This document shows positions 17,663-26,516 of a stretch of DNA of 64,000 nt, in pieces. This stretch comes from Pararhodobacter sp. (lineage in GTDB: Bacteria > Pseudomonadota > Alphaproteobacteria > Rhodobacterales > Rhodobacteraceae). A program made the translations under genes and the position numbers. Under the pieces are notes generated by a model. That model worked only from the letters and a program-made list of their open reading frames with translations. It made no database searches and had not been told where the DNA came from. Each line of letters begins with the position of its first letter. Within the stretch, counting starts at the first letter, position 1. The stretch spans positions 1,395,001 to 1,459,000 of the forward strand of contig NZ_JAUCBZ010000015.1 of NCBI RefSeq assembly GCF_034676545.1. The letters run 5' to 3'.

Positions 17663-17792
17663 GCAAACCTCTGATTGTTAACGCCCTTTTTCACAAATGA
17701 CGGCTGCGACGGGCGGTGCCGCGCGGCCTAGATGGGGGTGAATGGGGGGTATTGTCAATCTGGCGTGCGGATTCGAGGCAGGGTGACGCGCC

Positions 17793-18944
17793 TCAGGCGA
17801 GGGCCAACATGCCGCCGGGTTGGCGCTGCACGCGGCCGTCCAGTTCGAGGAACAGCAGGGCGGGTGCGACGGCGGCGGGGGGCAGGCGCAGGTCGCGCAG
17901 AAGCTGATCCTCGGCGACCGGGGCAGGGCCGAGGGCGGCGAGGATCTTGCGGTGCAGGGTCAGGGTGTCGATCGGTTTCGCGGGGGGCGGCGTGTCGGAT
18001 TGGGGTGTCGTCGCGGCGGTGGGGGTGGTCGACGGGGTCGCGATGGCGAAACTGCCCTCGAGCGCGTCAATCACGTCGGCCACGTCGCGCACCAGGGTTG
18101 CGCCGCCGCGGATCAGGGTGTTGCACCCGGCGGCGCGGGCGTCGAACGGGTGACCGGGCACGGCGAGGACCTCACGGCCCTGATCGAGCGCATCGCGGGC
18201 GGTGATCAGACTGCCGGAACCCTCGGCGGCCTCGACCACGATCACGGCGTGGGACAGGCCCGAGATCAGGCGGTTGCGGCGCGGGAAATGGCGGGCCTGG
18301 GGTTGCAGGCCGAAGGGTTGTTCGGACAGGCGCAGGCCCTGATCGGCGATGGCGGCGGCCAGAACCGCGTTTTCGGGCGGGTAAATGACGTCAACGCCGC
18401 CCGCCATCACGGCTATGGTGCCGGATTTCAGCGCCGCCCCGTGTGCTGCCGTGTCGATGCCGCGCGCGAGGCCCGAGACCACGGTGAACCCGTGATAGCC
18501 CAACCCCTCGGCCAGTTTGCGCGCGGTCCGCAGGCCAAGGCTGGAGGCATTGCGCGCGCCGACAATGGCCACGGCGGGTTGGTTGAGGGTGCGCAATTTG
18601 CCCATCGCCCAGAGGACGGGTGGCGGGTCGGTGAGGGCCGCGAGGGTGGCCGGATAATCGGGGTCGCCCAGGCACAAGAGATGGCCGCCGCGGGACCGCC
18701 CGTGGGAGAGTTCGCGCAGGGCATCGTCGCGGGAGTAGGGGGTGTAGTCGGTGACGCCCGAGGCCCGCGCGATGTCAGGCAGCGCATCGAGAGCGGCGTC
18801 GGCGGAGCCGTGTTCGTCCATGAGCCGCAAGAAGGTGGCCGGGCCGACGCGGCGTGAGCGAATGAGACGAAGCCAGGACAGCCGGTCTTCTTCCGTGGTG
18901 GGTGGGGTGAAGGGTGTGGGAGAAGAAAATGTGTTCCCGTCCAT
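17793..18944 (-). CDS. dprA: DNA-processing protein DprA
   Basis: DprA binds incoming single-stranded DNA and loads RecA during natural transformation; it is kept in many bacteria not known to be competent. The 383-residue protein has an N-terminal SAM-like helical region, a central Rossmann domain with AIVGARNASSLGLRTARKLA and VVSGLARGIDTAAHGAAL (residues 135-180), ending in GREVLAVPGHPFDARAAGCN and LIRGGATLV. A proline/threonine-rich linker leads to a C-terminal winged-helix (DML1-like) domain with VAEDQLLRDLRLPPAAVAPALL. It precedes topA on the same strand. A 155-base gap with a REP-like hairpin separates it from tldD. Confidence 0.95.
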   Translation of the reverse strand: MDGNTFSSPTPFTPPTTEEDRLSWLRLIRSRRVGPATFLRLMDEHGSADAALDALPDIARASGVTDYTPYSRDDALRELSHGRSRGGHLLCLGDPDYPATLAALTDPPPVLWAMGKLRTLNQPAVAIVGARNASSLGLRTARKLAEGLGYHGFTVVSGLARGIDTAAHGAALKSGTIAVMAGGVDVIYPPENAVLAAAIADQGLRLSEQPFGLQPQARHFPRRNRLISGLSHAVIVVEAAEGSGSLITARDALDQGREVLAVPGHPFDARAAGCNTLIRGGATLVRDVADVIDALEGSFAIATPSTTPTAATTPQSDTPPPAKPIDTLTLHRKILAALGPAPVAEDQLLRDLRLPPAAVAPALLFLELDGRVQRQPGGMLALA

Positions 18945-19067
18945 GCTGACCTCGCCTCATTCAAGTTTGAATTTGCGCGATGAAGGTTAACGGAAGGTGA
19001 AGGAATCAGGGGCAAACCAAGATAAACTTGTTTCATCGCCGAATTCTTGCGGCCGGGATGCGATGGC

Positions 19068-19092
19068 AGGTGCGTGCAAGCACGCACCCTAC
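19068..19092 (+). repeat. REP-like hairpin unit
   Basis: A single unit whose core GGTGCGTGCAAGCACGCACC (19069-19088) is a perfect 9-bp hairpin with an AA loop, followed by CTAC. It matches the right arm of the pair at 2942-3010 except for one base. It lies eight bases beyond the tldD stop (leftward gene), between tldD and dprA, where it could terminate or stabilise the tldD mRNA. Confidence 0.85.
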
Positions 19093-19099
19093 ACCCCGA

Positions 19100-20542
19100 T
19101 CAGGCGACACCGCCGATGGTCAGTCCGCCGATCAACAGGCTGGGTTGCCCGACGCCGACCGGCACCCATTGACCCGCCTTGCCGCAATTGCCGATGCCCG
19201 GGTCCATCGCCATGTCATTGCCGATGCCGCGCACGTTGCGCAGCGCGGTCGGGCCGTCGCCGATCAGCGTGGCCCCGGTCACCGGCTCGCCGACCTTGCC
19301 ATCGCGGACGCGGTAGGCCTCGGTGCACGAAAACACGAATTTGCCCGAGGTGATATCGACCTGACCGCCGCCAAACCCGACGGCCCAGATGCCGTCCTTC
19401 ATGCTGGCGACCAGATCGCCCGGATCATCGGTGCCGCCCAGCATATAGGTGTTGGTCATGCGCGGCATGGGCGCATGGGCGTAGCTTTCGCGCCGCCCGT
19501 TGCCGGTGGCCTTGACGCCCATCAGCCGCGCGTTCTGGCGATCCTGCATGTAGCCGACCAGAATCCCGTCCTCGATCAAGGTGTTCTTGCCCGAAGGCGT
19601 GCCCTCGTCATCAATGGTGATCGAGCCGCGCCGGTCCGGGATCGTGCCGTCATCGAGCACGGTCACGCCGCGCGAGGCGACTTGCTGACCCATCAGCCCG
19701 GCAAAAGCCGAGGTTTTCTTGCGGTTGAAGTCGCCCTCGAGCCCGTGGCCGATGGCTTCGTGCAGCAAGATGCCGGGCCAGCCGGGGCCGAGCACGACAT
19801 CGAGGCTGCCCGCTGGCGCCGGGCGCGCATCAAGGTTGACCAGGGCGACGCGCAACGCCTCGCGGGCCACGGGTTGCCAGTGGTCGGCCGCCATCAGCCC
19901 GGTCAGGCCGATTCGCCCGCCGCCGCCATAATGGCCGGACTCGCGGCGGCCGTCTTTCTCGACGATCACGGCGATGGAAATGCGGGCCATGGGGCGGGTG
20001 TCGGTGGCGATGCCGCCCTCGGGGCGCAGGATCACGATCTCCTGCACCGAGGCGGCGAGGCTGGCGGTGACTTGCACCACACGGGCATCAAGCGCGCGCA
20101 CAAAAGCGTCGATGTCGCGCAGCGTGTCGATCTTGGCGGCAAAGCTGGCCTCGGTGATCGGGTTGAAGGCGCCGTAGAGGTGGCGATTGGTGCCGACAGG
20201 CGGTTCTGCCAACGTACCGCCGCCCGCGCCGACCGCCAATCGCGCGGTTTGCGCGGCGCGTTGCAGGGCGGATTCGGTGATTTGCGTCGAATGGGCATAG
20301 CCTGCGACATCATCACGCACCGCGCGCAACCCGAATCCCTCACCGGCGTCATAGGCCGCCGAGCGGATACGGGCATCATCGAGGACCAGCGATTCGGAGC
20401 GACGGCGTTCCAGGAAAAGCTCGCCATCATCCGCGCCCGACACAGCTTCGCGTAATATGGACAGGGCGCGATCTTGATCGATCATCGTCTCGAACGGGTT
20501 GAAAACGTCGTCGGCGACCTGTGTCTGGACTGCTGCTGACAT
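19100..20542 (-). CDS. tldD: Metalloprotease TldD
   Basis: TldD and its partner PmbA/TldE form a metalloprotease implicated in peptide processing (microcin B17 maturation, CcdA turnover) and general proteolysis in the cytosol. The start at 20542 (MSAAVQTQVADD) follows GAAAGGAGTTTC, a good ribosome site; an upstream GTG would add nine residues. The 480-residue protein has the zinc-binding signature LLHEAIGHGLEGDF near residue 258, preceded by DVVLGPGWPGI, and GTPSGKNTLIEDGILVGYM downstream. The C-terminus has the RNVRGIGNDMAMDPGIGNCG block diagnostic of TldD over PmbA. It is divergent from the cytochrome oxidase cluster. Confidence 0.95.
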   Translation of the reverse strand: MSAAVQTQVADDVFNPFETMIDQDRALSILREAVSGADDGELFLERRRSESLVLDDARIRSAAYDAGEGFGLRAVRDDVAGYAHSTQITESALQRAAQTARLAVGAGGGTLAEPPVGTNRHLYGAFNPITEASFAAKIDTLRDIDAFVRALDARVVQVTASLAASVQEIVILRPEGGIATDTRPMARISIAVIVEKDGRRESGHYGGGGRIGLTGLMAADHWQPVAREALRVALVNLDARPAPAGSLDVVLGPGWPGILLHEAIGHGLEGDFNRKKTSAFAGLMGQQVASRGVTVLDDGTIPDRRGSITIDDEGTPSGKNTLIEDGILVGYMQDRQNARLMGVKATGNGRRESYAHAPMPRMTNTYMLGGTDDPGDLVASMKDGIWAVGFGGGQVDITSGKFVFSCTEAYRVRDGKVGEPVTGATLIGDGPTALRNVRGIGNDMAMDPGIGNCGKAGQWVPVGVGQPSLLIGGLTIGGVA

Positions 20543-20573
20543 GAAACTCCTTTCGCAATCTGCACCCACGTCT

Positions 20574-20587
20574 TTGATTCAGGTCAA
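20574..20587. promoter_or_regulatory. Candidate FNR/FnrL-type box
   Basis: TTGATTCAGGTCAA fits the TTGAY-N4-RTCAA palindrome bound by FNR-family regulators (FnrL in Rhodobacter). It lies in the 215-base divergent spacer, 32 bases upstream of the tldD start and about 170 bases upstream of ctaC. Oxygen control of the aa3 oxidase cluster would be plausible, but the site is closer to tldD. One sequence match only; no promoter elements were confirmed. Confidence 0.5.
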
Positions 20588-20757
20588 AAGGTGGCGAACT
20601 GACGCATTGGTTTGGCTTGTTCTGGCGCAGCTAATATGAAATTAGAAGAGAGGGAAACCTTCGATTACGATTTGCACCCGGCTTGCGCCGGGAGCACCGG
20701 GTTGTGATCGGCGGGATGAATGACGGTTGAAGCGCCGCGTAAAAACGGGAACACACG

Positions 20758-21636
20758 ATGCATCTTTTCAAAGACCTCACGCGTCTGGCTGCCGGATTGG
20801 GCGGTATAGCACTGTCGATGGCGGTGGCCGGTCAGGCCCTGGCACAAGAACTGCCCTTCCTGGGCGAACCGCATGATGGCGGCATGAACTTTCAGACTCC
20901 GGCCACGTCGATCGCAGAGGAAACACTGTGGATCGACACCGCGGTTCTGTATTTGATCACGGGCATCACGTTGCTCGTCTGTGTGCTGGTGGCATGGGTC
21001 ATCATTTTCCACAACCGCCGCGCCAACCCGACGCCCGCGCGGTTCACGCACAATTCACCGCTGGAAGTGGTGTGGACGATTGTCCCGATTTTCATCCTGA
21101 TCGCGATTGGCTCGTTCACCGTTCCGGCGCTGTTCCGCTCGCAGATCATGCCGGAAGCCGATGTGACGATCAAAGTGACCGGCTACCAGTGGTATTGGGG
21201 CTATGAATATGTCGATCACGGGGTCGAATTCTCCAGCTACCTGTTGCAGCGCGACGAATTGGCCGAATTTGGCTATGAGCCGCGTCACTATCTGCTGGCG
21301 ACCGACACGCAAGTTGTTGTGCCTGTTGGGCAAAACGTGGTGATGCAGGTCACGGGCTCTGACGTGATCCACTCCTGGGCGTTGCCTGCGTTTGGTGTCA
21401 AGCAAGACGCCGTGCCGGGACGCCTGGCGCAGCTCTGGTTCAACGTCGACCCGCCGGGGATCTATTTCGGCCAGTGTTCCGAGCTTTGCGGCAATGGTCA
21501 CGCCTATATGCCGATTGTGGTCCGCGCCGTGCCCGAGGCCGATTATATCGCCTGGCTGCAAGAACAAGGGGCGACCAATCTTGCCGCGGCACCGGGGTAC
21601 GACGCCACGGTACAACTGGCCGCCGCCAGCGAGTGA
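20758..21636 (+). CDS. ctaC: Cytochrome c oxidase subunit II
   Basis: This subunit receives electrons from cytochrome c through the binuclear CuA centre of the aa3-type terminal oxidase in the inner membrane. The 292-residue precursor has a signal peptide ending near GQALAQE, two transmembrane helices (about residues 60-82 and 103-125) and a periplasmic cupredoxin domain. CuA ligands are seen in SDVIHSWALPAFGVK and in GQCSELCGNGHAYMPI with the C-x3-C-x3-H pattern. The electron-entry aromatic YQWYWGYEY segment is present. It opens the ctaC-ctaB-(small ORF)-ctaG-ctaE-surf1 cluster. Subunit I (ctaD) is not in the window, as is usual for this lineage. Confidence 0.97.
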   Translation: MHLFKDLTRLAAGLGGIALSMAVAGQALAQELPFLGEPHDGGMNFQTPATSIAEETLWIDTAVLYLITGITLLVCVLVAWVIIFHNRRANPTPARFTHNSPLEVVWTIVPIFILIAIGSFTVPALFRSQIMPEADVTIKVTGYQWYWGYEYVDHGVEFSSYLLQRDELAEFGYEPRHYLLATDTQVVVPVGQNVVMQVTGSDVIHSWALPAFGVKQDAVPGRLAQLWFNVDPPGIYFGQCSELCGNGHAYMPIVVRAVPEADYIAWLQEQGATNLAAAPGYDATVQLAAASE

Positions 21637-21702
21637 TCTAAGTTACAGGTGCCGCGCCGCCGAAAAAAGGGCAGCGCGGCACAGACAAGTTCCGAGGACC
21701 AG

Positions 21703-22661
21703 ATGAGCGACATCCAAGCCGACATCACAGCACAGGGCCGCACGGGCGACGCCGGATTCGGCGATTACGTCCAGCTGCTCAAGCCGCGGGTCATGTCCTT
21801 GGTGGTGTTCACGGCGCTGGTCGGTCTGTTGGTCGCGCCCGTACCGTTGCATCCCATCGAGGCGATTGCGGCGATCATTTTCATCGCGCTGGGCGGCGGG
21901 GCGTCGGGCGCGCTGAACATGTGGTGGGATGCCGATATCGACCGGGTGATGAAGCGCACCGCCAAGCGCCCGATCCCGGCGGGCACCATCGAACCCGGTG
22001 AGGCCTTGGGCCTTGGCCTGACGCTGTCGGTGATCTCGGTCCTGATGCTGGGGCTGGCGACCAATTTTCTGGCGGCGGGCCTGTTGGCCTTCACGATCTT
22101 CTTTTACGCCGTGGTCTATACGATCTGGCTGAAACGCTCGACGCCGCAGAACATCGTCATTGGCGGCGCTGCGGGCGCGTTCCCGCCGATGATCGGCTGG
22201 GCGGCGGCAACCGGCAGCGTCGGGATCGAATCGGTGCTGATGTTCATGCTGATCTTCATGTGGACGCCGCCGCATTTCTGGGCGCTGGCGCTGTTCATGA
22301 ACAGCGATTATTCCAAGGCCAAAGTGCCGATGCTGACCGTGACCCATGGTCGCAAGGTGACGCGCGCGCATATTCTGGTCTATACGATTGCGCTGATCCC
22401 GTTTGCCCTTGCGGCCGGGTTCACCTCGATCGGGGGGCCGATCTATCTGGCGGTTGCGGTGGTGCTGAACGCGCTGTTCCTGTTCGGCGCCTGGCGTCTC
22501 TGGCGTCGCCCCGAGGCCGCGGCCGAGGCGGATAAATACGCGGTCGAGCGGCGCTTTTTCTATTTCTCGCTGATCTATCTGTTCGGCCACTTCCTCGCGC
22601 TCCTTGTCGAGGCAACACCAATCGCCGGCGGATTTCGGCCGCGCTGGGCTGGGGGTTCTGA
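21703..22661 (+). CDS. ctaB: Protohaem IX farnesyltransferase (haem O synthase), 3' frame break
   Basis: CtaB/CyoE farnesylates haem B to haem O, the precursor of haem A for the aa3 oxidase. The start at 21703 (MSDIQADITAQG) follows GAGGACCAG. Polyprenyltransferase signatures are NMWWDADIDRVMKRTAKRP near residue 75 and the later DYSKAKVPMLTVTHG, with about eight membrane helices. Read literally, the frame runs through without a stop into the next small ORF. However, shifting by one base near 22609 gives an ending SAALGWGF and a TGA at 22659-22661, two bases before the ATG of that ORF. I therefore treat the fusion as a probable single-base loss in a GG(G) stretch. The alternative is a real CtaB/small protein fusion of about 389 residues. 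Confidence 0.85.
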
Positions 22662-22662
22662 G

Positions 22663-22872
22663 ATGAGCATGCACCGCGACCACGAACTTCACACCCGCCG
22701 CTGGGGCCGCAATCTGGGCGTGGCGCTGACGCTGGCGGTGTTCATCGCGCTGGTCTTCGGGCTGACGATTGCCAAGGTGCAGCGTGGAGACTCCATGCAG
22801 GCCTCGGATCACACCTATCGCAGCGAACTGGACCCGGCGAACCGCATCCCGCTGCCGGAGGCGTCAGAATGA
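22663..22872 (+). CDS. Small single-pass protein of the cta cluster
   Basis: A 69-residue protein beginning MSMHRDHELHTRRWGRN, with one transmembrane helix (GVALTLAVFIALVFGLTIAK) and a short polar tail. A separate small protein of this kind, with a DHELH-type N-terminus, is normally found between ctaB and ctaG in Rhodobacterales. Its function is unknown, though its place suggests a role in oxidase assembly. As sequenced, it is in frame with ctaB without an intervening stop; see the ctaB entry. Its end overlaps ctaG by ATGA, so it is translationally coupled. A second in-frame ATG lies at 22669. Confidence 0.7.
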   Translation: MSMHRDHELHTRRWGRNLGVALTLAVFIALVFGLTIAKVQRGDSMQASDHTYRSELDPANRIPLPEASE

Positions 22873-23444
22873 TTCGCTGGTGGCGCTCGCTTGATGGTGT
22901 CGGACGCACGGCCACCTCGATGGTCGCCGTGGTGGTGTTCATGGCCAGCATGGCCTGGGCTGCCGTGCCACTGTATGACTTGTTCTGCCGCGTCACCGGC
23001 TTTGGCGGCACGACGCAGGTCAGCGACGCGGGCTCGGATCTGATTCTGGATCAAACCATAAAGATCCGCTTTGATGCCTCCATCGAGCGCGGCTTCCCGT
23101 GGGAATTCCGCCCGGTTGAGCGCACGATGGATTTGCAGATCGGCCAGACCGGAATCGCGTTTTACGAGGCCTACAACCCCACCGACCATGTCGTTGCGGG
23201 CACGGCGAGCTATAATGTGACGCCCTATGCGGCGGGTAGCCATTTCATCAAGATCGCCTGTTTCTGCTTTACCTATCAGGTGTTGCAACCGGGGGAGCGG
23301 GTGCAGATGCCGGTAACCTTCTATGTTGATCCGTCGATTGTGGATGACCCGGAAGCACGCGATATTCATACAATTACGCTGTCGTATACCTTCCACAATA
23401 CGGAAGTGCCCGCCGAGTCCGGGGCGCAGATCGAGACCAACTAA
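22869..23444 (+). CDS. ctaG: Cytochrome c oxidase assembly protein CtaG/Cox11
   Basis: CtaG (Cox11) delivers copper to the CuB site of oxidase subunit I. The 191-residue protein has one N-terminal membrane anchor (MVAVVVFMASMAWAAVPLYD), followed by LFCRVTGFGGTT, whose cysteine is conserved. A periplasmic immunoglobulin-like domain then carries the copper-binding IACFCFTYQVLQPGE motif (CFCF) near residue 135. The start overlaps the preceding small ORF (ATGA). ctaE follows after an 83-base gap. Confidence 0.95.
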   Translation: MIRWWRSLDGVGRTATSMVAVVVFMASMAWAAVPLYDLFCRVTGFGGTTQVSDAGSDLILDQTIKIRFDASIERGFPWEFRPVERTMDLQIGQTGIAFYEAYNPTDHVVAGTASYNVTPYAAGSHFIKIACFCFTYQVLQPGERVQMPVTFYVDPSIVDDPEARDIHTITLSYTFHNTEVPAESGAQIETN

Positions 23445-23527
23445 TCCGGTTTCCGCATGACGTCGGAGGCCATACGAAAAAGGACCGTAAAAACGGTTTG
23501 AAACGGGAAAGTCTGAGGGAACACACC

Positions 23528-24331
23528 ATGGCGCACGAAAAGAACCATGATTACCACATCCTGCCACCGTCGATCTGGCCGTTTATCGGTGCAGTATCGG
23601 CCTTTACCATGCTGTTCGGGGCAATCTTGTGGATGCACGACAGCGGGCCGTGGATTTTTGCAATCGGCCTGCTTGGCGTGTTCTACGTCATGTATGCCTG
23701 GTGGTCCGATGTCGTTGTCGAAAGCCACAGCGGCGACCACACCCCCGTGGTGTCGATCGGCCTTCGCTACGGTTTCATCTTGTTCATCATCTCCGAGGTG
23801 ATGTTCTTCGCAGCGTGGTTCTGGAGCTTCTTCAAGCACGCCATGTACCCGATGGGGCCGGACAGCCCGGCCATTGACGGACCATTCCCGCCCGCCGGAA
23901 TCGAGACCTTCAACCCCTGGCACCTGCCGCTGATGAACACGCTGATTCTGCTGCTGTCGGGCTGTGCGGCGACCTGGGCGCATCATGCGCTGGTGCATGA
24001 GAACAACCGCAAGGACATCAAGAATGGCCTGCTGTTGGCGGTCATTCTGGGCATCTTGTTCACGGCATTGCAGGCCTATGAATACAGCCACGCGGCCTTT
24101 GGCTTTGCCGGCAACATCTATGGCGCCAACTTCTTCATGGCGACCGGCTTCCATGGTTTCCACGTCATCATCGGCACGATCTTCCTGTTCGTGTGCTACC
24201 TGCGCACCCGCGCCGGGCATTTCACGCCCGAGCGTCATGTCGGCTTCGAGGCAGCGGCCTGGTACTGGCACTTCGTGGACGTGGTCTGGCTGTTCCTGTT
24301 CGCCGCGATCTATGTCTGGGGTCAGGGCTGA
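23528..24331 (+). CDS. ctaE: Cytochrome c oxidase subunit III
   Basis: Subunit III stabilises the aa3 oxidase and its proton uptake path. The start at 23528 (MAHEKNHDYHILPPS) is preferred over one ten residues upstream because it gives the conserved N-terminus and follows CACACC with GGGAAAG further up. The 267-residue protein has seven membrane helices and typical motifs: RYGFILFIISEVMFFAAWFW with the conserved glutamate near residue 95, NTLILLLSGCAATWAHHAL, and the C-terminal FEAAAWYWHFVDVVWLFLFA. It continues the oxidase cluster; a GC-rich hairpin and surf1 follow. Confidence 0.97.
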   Translation: MAHEKNHDYHILPPSIWPFIGAVSAFTMLFGAILWMHDSGPWIFAIGLLGVFYVMYAWWSDVVVESHSGDHTPVVSIGLRYGFILFIISEVMFFAAWFWSFFKHAMYPMGPDSPAIDGPFPPAGIETFNPWHLPLMNTLILLLSGCAATWAHHALVHENNRKDIKNGLLLAVILGILFTALQAYEYSHAAFGFAGNIYGANFFMATGFHGFHVIIGTIFLFVCYLRTRAGHFTPERHVGFEAAAWYWHFVDVVWLFLFAAIYVWGQG

Positions 24332-24374
24332 CCCTGAATTCCGGCCCCTTCTTCGGGCTTGGCGAGAGTGGTGC

Positions 24375-24392
24375 GGGGGGCTTTGGCCCCCC
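24375..24392 (+). terminator. GC hairpin after ctaE
   Basis: A perfect GGGGGGC / GCCCCCC stem (24375-24381 and 24386-24392) with a TTTG loop, in the 105-base gap between ctaE and the surf1 gene. There is no U-tract, so it is more likely an mRNA-processing or stability element, or a weak attenuator, than a full intrinsic terminator. Confidence 0.45.
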
Positions 24393-24436
24393 GTCGCCGT
24401 TGACGGGCAACGCGCAGTTACGCAAAGGCACTTCCT

Positions 24437-25117
24437 ATGCTGAAACGCATGATCGGACCGCTCATTTTCGGGGTCGGCGGCTTGGCCATTTTGCTGTCGC
24501 TGGGCTTTTGGCAGCTTGCGCGGTTGGACTGGAAGCTGGGCGTGATCGCCAATATCGAAGCGCGCATTCACGCCGCCCCGGTCCCGGTGCCCGCCGCGCC
24601 CGAGGCCGGGTCGGACCGTTACCTGCCGGTCACCGCGACGGGCGAGTATAACGGCGAGGTGGTGCATGTCCTGTCGAGCCAGCGCGAGCAGGGCACCGGC
24701 AGCCATGTGATCGCGGTGCTGGAAATGCCCGATGGCCGCCGGATTCTGGTGGACCGCGGGTTCATGTCGGATGCGACGCGGCGTGACGCGGTTCTGACCG
24801 CGCGCGGGGTCGAGGTGACGGGAAACCTTCTGTGGCCCCTCGATTCCGATTCCTACACCCCGGCCCCCGACCTGAACCGCAATCTGTGGTTCTCACGCGA
24901 TATCGAGCCGATCGCCGAATATCTGGGCACCGAGGAGGTGATGATCATCGCCCGCACGGACACGCCGCCAGTGCCGGGTCTGGTGCCGGTGCCGATCAAC
25001 ACCGCCGATATCAAGAACGATCATCTGGGCTATGCGCTGACGTGGTTTTCCCTTGCATTTGTCTGGGCGGTAATGACAGCGATCCTTCTATGGCGTATCA
25101 GGCGCAACACGGCCTGA
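24437..25117 (+). CDS. SURF1-family oxidase assembly protein
   Basis: Surf1 proteins help insert haem A into oxidase subunit I. The 226-residue protein has the family topology: an N-terminal helix (LIFGVGGLAILLSLGFWQLARLDWK), a periplasmic domain containing YLPVTATGEYNG, VLVDRGFM-like text (RRILVDRGFMSDAT) and a C-terminal helix with the NDHLGYALTWFSLAFVWAVM signature. Context in the cta cluster agrees. thrC starts ten bases downstream, so transcription probably continues. No frame problem is seen. Confidence 0.93.
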   Translation: MLKRMIGPLIFGVGGLAILLSLGFWQLARLDWKLGVIANIEARIHAAPVPVPAAPEAGSDRYLPVTATGEYNGEVVHVLSSQREQGTGSHVIAVLEMPDGRRILVDRGFMSDATRRDAVLTARGVEVTGNLLWPLDSDSYTPAPDLNRNLWFSRDIEPIAEYLGTEEVMIIARTDTPPVPGLVPVPINTADIKNDHLGYALTWFSLAFVWAVMTAILLWRIRRNTA

Positions 25118-25127
25118 GGAAAGCAGT

Positions 25128-26516
25128 ATGACCTATATTTCAACGCGCGGCGCCTCGCCCGCTCTGAGTTTTGAACAAGCGATGTTGACGGGCCTTGCGC
25201 GCGATGGTGGCCTGTATGTGCCGCAGTCGGTGCCGACCCTGTCCGCGGATCAGATCGCGGCGATGGCCGGGCAGAGCTATGAAGACATTGCGTTTCAGGT
25301 GATGAAACCGTTTATCGGCGATGCCTTTACCGACGCCGAGTTCCATGGCTTGATCGCCACCGCCTATGCCGGGTTCGGCCACGCGGCACGCGCGCCGCTG
25401 AAGCAACTGGCCCCGAATCATTTCCTGCTGGAACTGTTCCACGGCCCGACTCTGGCGTTCAAGGATTTCGCCATGCAGTTGATCGGCCAGATGTTTCAGG
25501 CCTCGCTGTCGCGGTCGGGCGAGCGGGTGACGATTGTCGGCGCGACCTCGGGCGATACCGGCTCGGCGGCGATCGAGGCGTTTCGCGGGCTGTCGAATGT
25601 CGATGTGTTCATCCTGTTCCCGCATGGCCGGGTGTCTGAGGTGCAGCGCCGCCAGATGACCACCGCACCGGATTCAAACGTGCACGCGCTGGCGGTGGAT
25701 GGCGATTTCGACACCTGTCAGGGCTTGCTCAAGGACATGTTCAACGACTTCGCGTTCCGCGACCGGGTGCGGTTGGCGGGCGTGAACAGCATCAACTGGG
25801 CGCGGGTTCTGGCGCAGGTGGTCTATTATTTCAGCGCCGCCGTGAGCCTTGGTGCACCGCATCGCGCGGTCAATTTCACCGTGCCGACCGGCAATTTCGG
25901 CGATGTGTTCGCGGGCTACATCGCCCGCAAGATGGGGCTGCCGATCGAGCGGCTGGTGATTGCCACGAACCAGAACGATATCCTGCATCGCTGCCTGACG
26001 ACGGGCGTTTACCAGACAGACACCGTACAGCCGTCGATCAGCCCGTCGATGGATATTCAGGTGTCCTCGAATTTCGAGCGCGTGCTGTTCGACGCCTATG
26101 GGCAAGACGGGCAGGCCGTAGCACAGGTGATGGATGAGTTGAAAACAACGGGTAAATTCACCGTCAGCCAAGGCGCGTTGCAGGCGTTGCGCGAGGTTTT
26201 CGACTCGGGCCGGGTGAGCGAGGAGGAAACCTCGGCCTGTATCACGCGCACACTGGCCGCGTCCGGCGAATTGCTCTGCCCGCATTCGGCGGTGGGCGTC
26301 GCTGTGGCGCAAACCCATCTGGGCACGGTGCCGATGATCACGCTGGCCACGGCGCATCCGGCGAAATTCCCCGATGCCGTCGAGGCCGCGAGCGGCATTC
26401 GCCCCGATTTGCCGCCGCGCATGGCCGACCTGTTTGACCGGCCAGAGCGCGTGACCCGCATGACCGGCGACCGCGCCGCGTTGCAGGCCTTGATCCTGGA
26501 TCGGACGGGCGCCTGA
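25128..26516 (+). CDS. thrC: Threonine synthase
   Basis: ThrC converts O-phosphohomoserine to threonine with PLP. The 462-residue protein is of the longer proteobacterial/yeast type. It has the N-terminal YISTRGASPALSFEQA, the PLP lysine in FHGPTLAFKDFAMQ near residue 112, the phosphate-binding GATSGDTGSAAIEAF near residue 148, and FTVPTGNFGDVFAGYIARKM near residue 255. It is placed between surf1 and an M16 peptidase gene, a conserved order in Rhodobacteraceae. Its TGA overlaps the ATG of the peptidase gene by one base. No leader peptide or riboswitch is visible in the ten-base gap upstream. Confidence 0.97.
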   Translation: MTYISTRGASPALSFEQAMLTGLARDGGLYVPQSVPTLSADQIAAMAGQSYEDIAFQVMKPFIGDAFTDAEFHGLIATAYAGFGHAARAPLKQLAPNHFLLELFHGPTLAFKDFAMQLIGQMFQASLSRSGERVTIVGATSGDTGSAAIEAFRGLSNVDVFILFPHGRVSEVQRRQMTTAPDSNVHALAVDGDFDTCQGLLKDMFNDFAFRDRVRLAGVNSINWARVLAQVVYYFSAAVSLGAPHRAVNFTVPTGNFGDVFAGYIARKMGLPIERLVIATNQNDILHRCLTTGVYQTDTVQPSISPSMDIQVSSNFERVLFDAYGQDGQAVAQVMDELKTTGKFTVSQGALQALREVFDSGRVSEEETSACITRTLAASGELLCPHSAVGVAVAQTHLGTVPMITLATAHPAKFPDAVEAASGIRPDLPPRMADLFDRPERVTRMTGDRAALQALILDRTGA

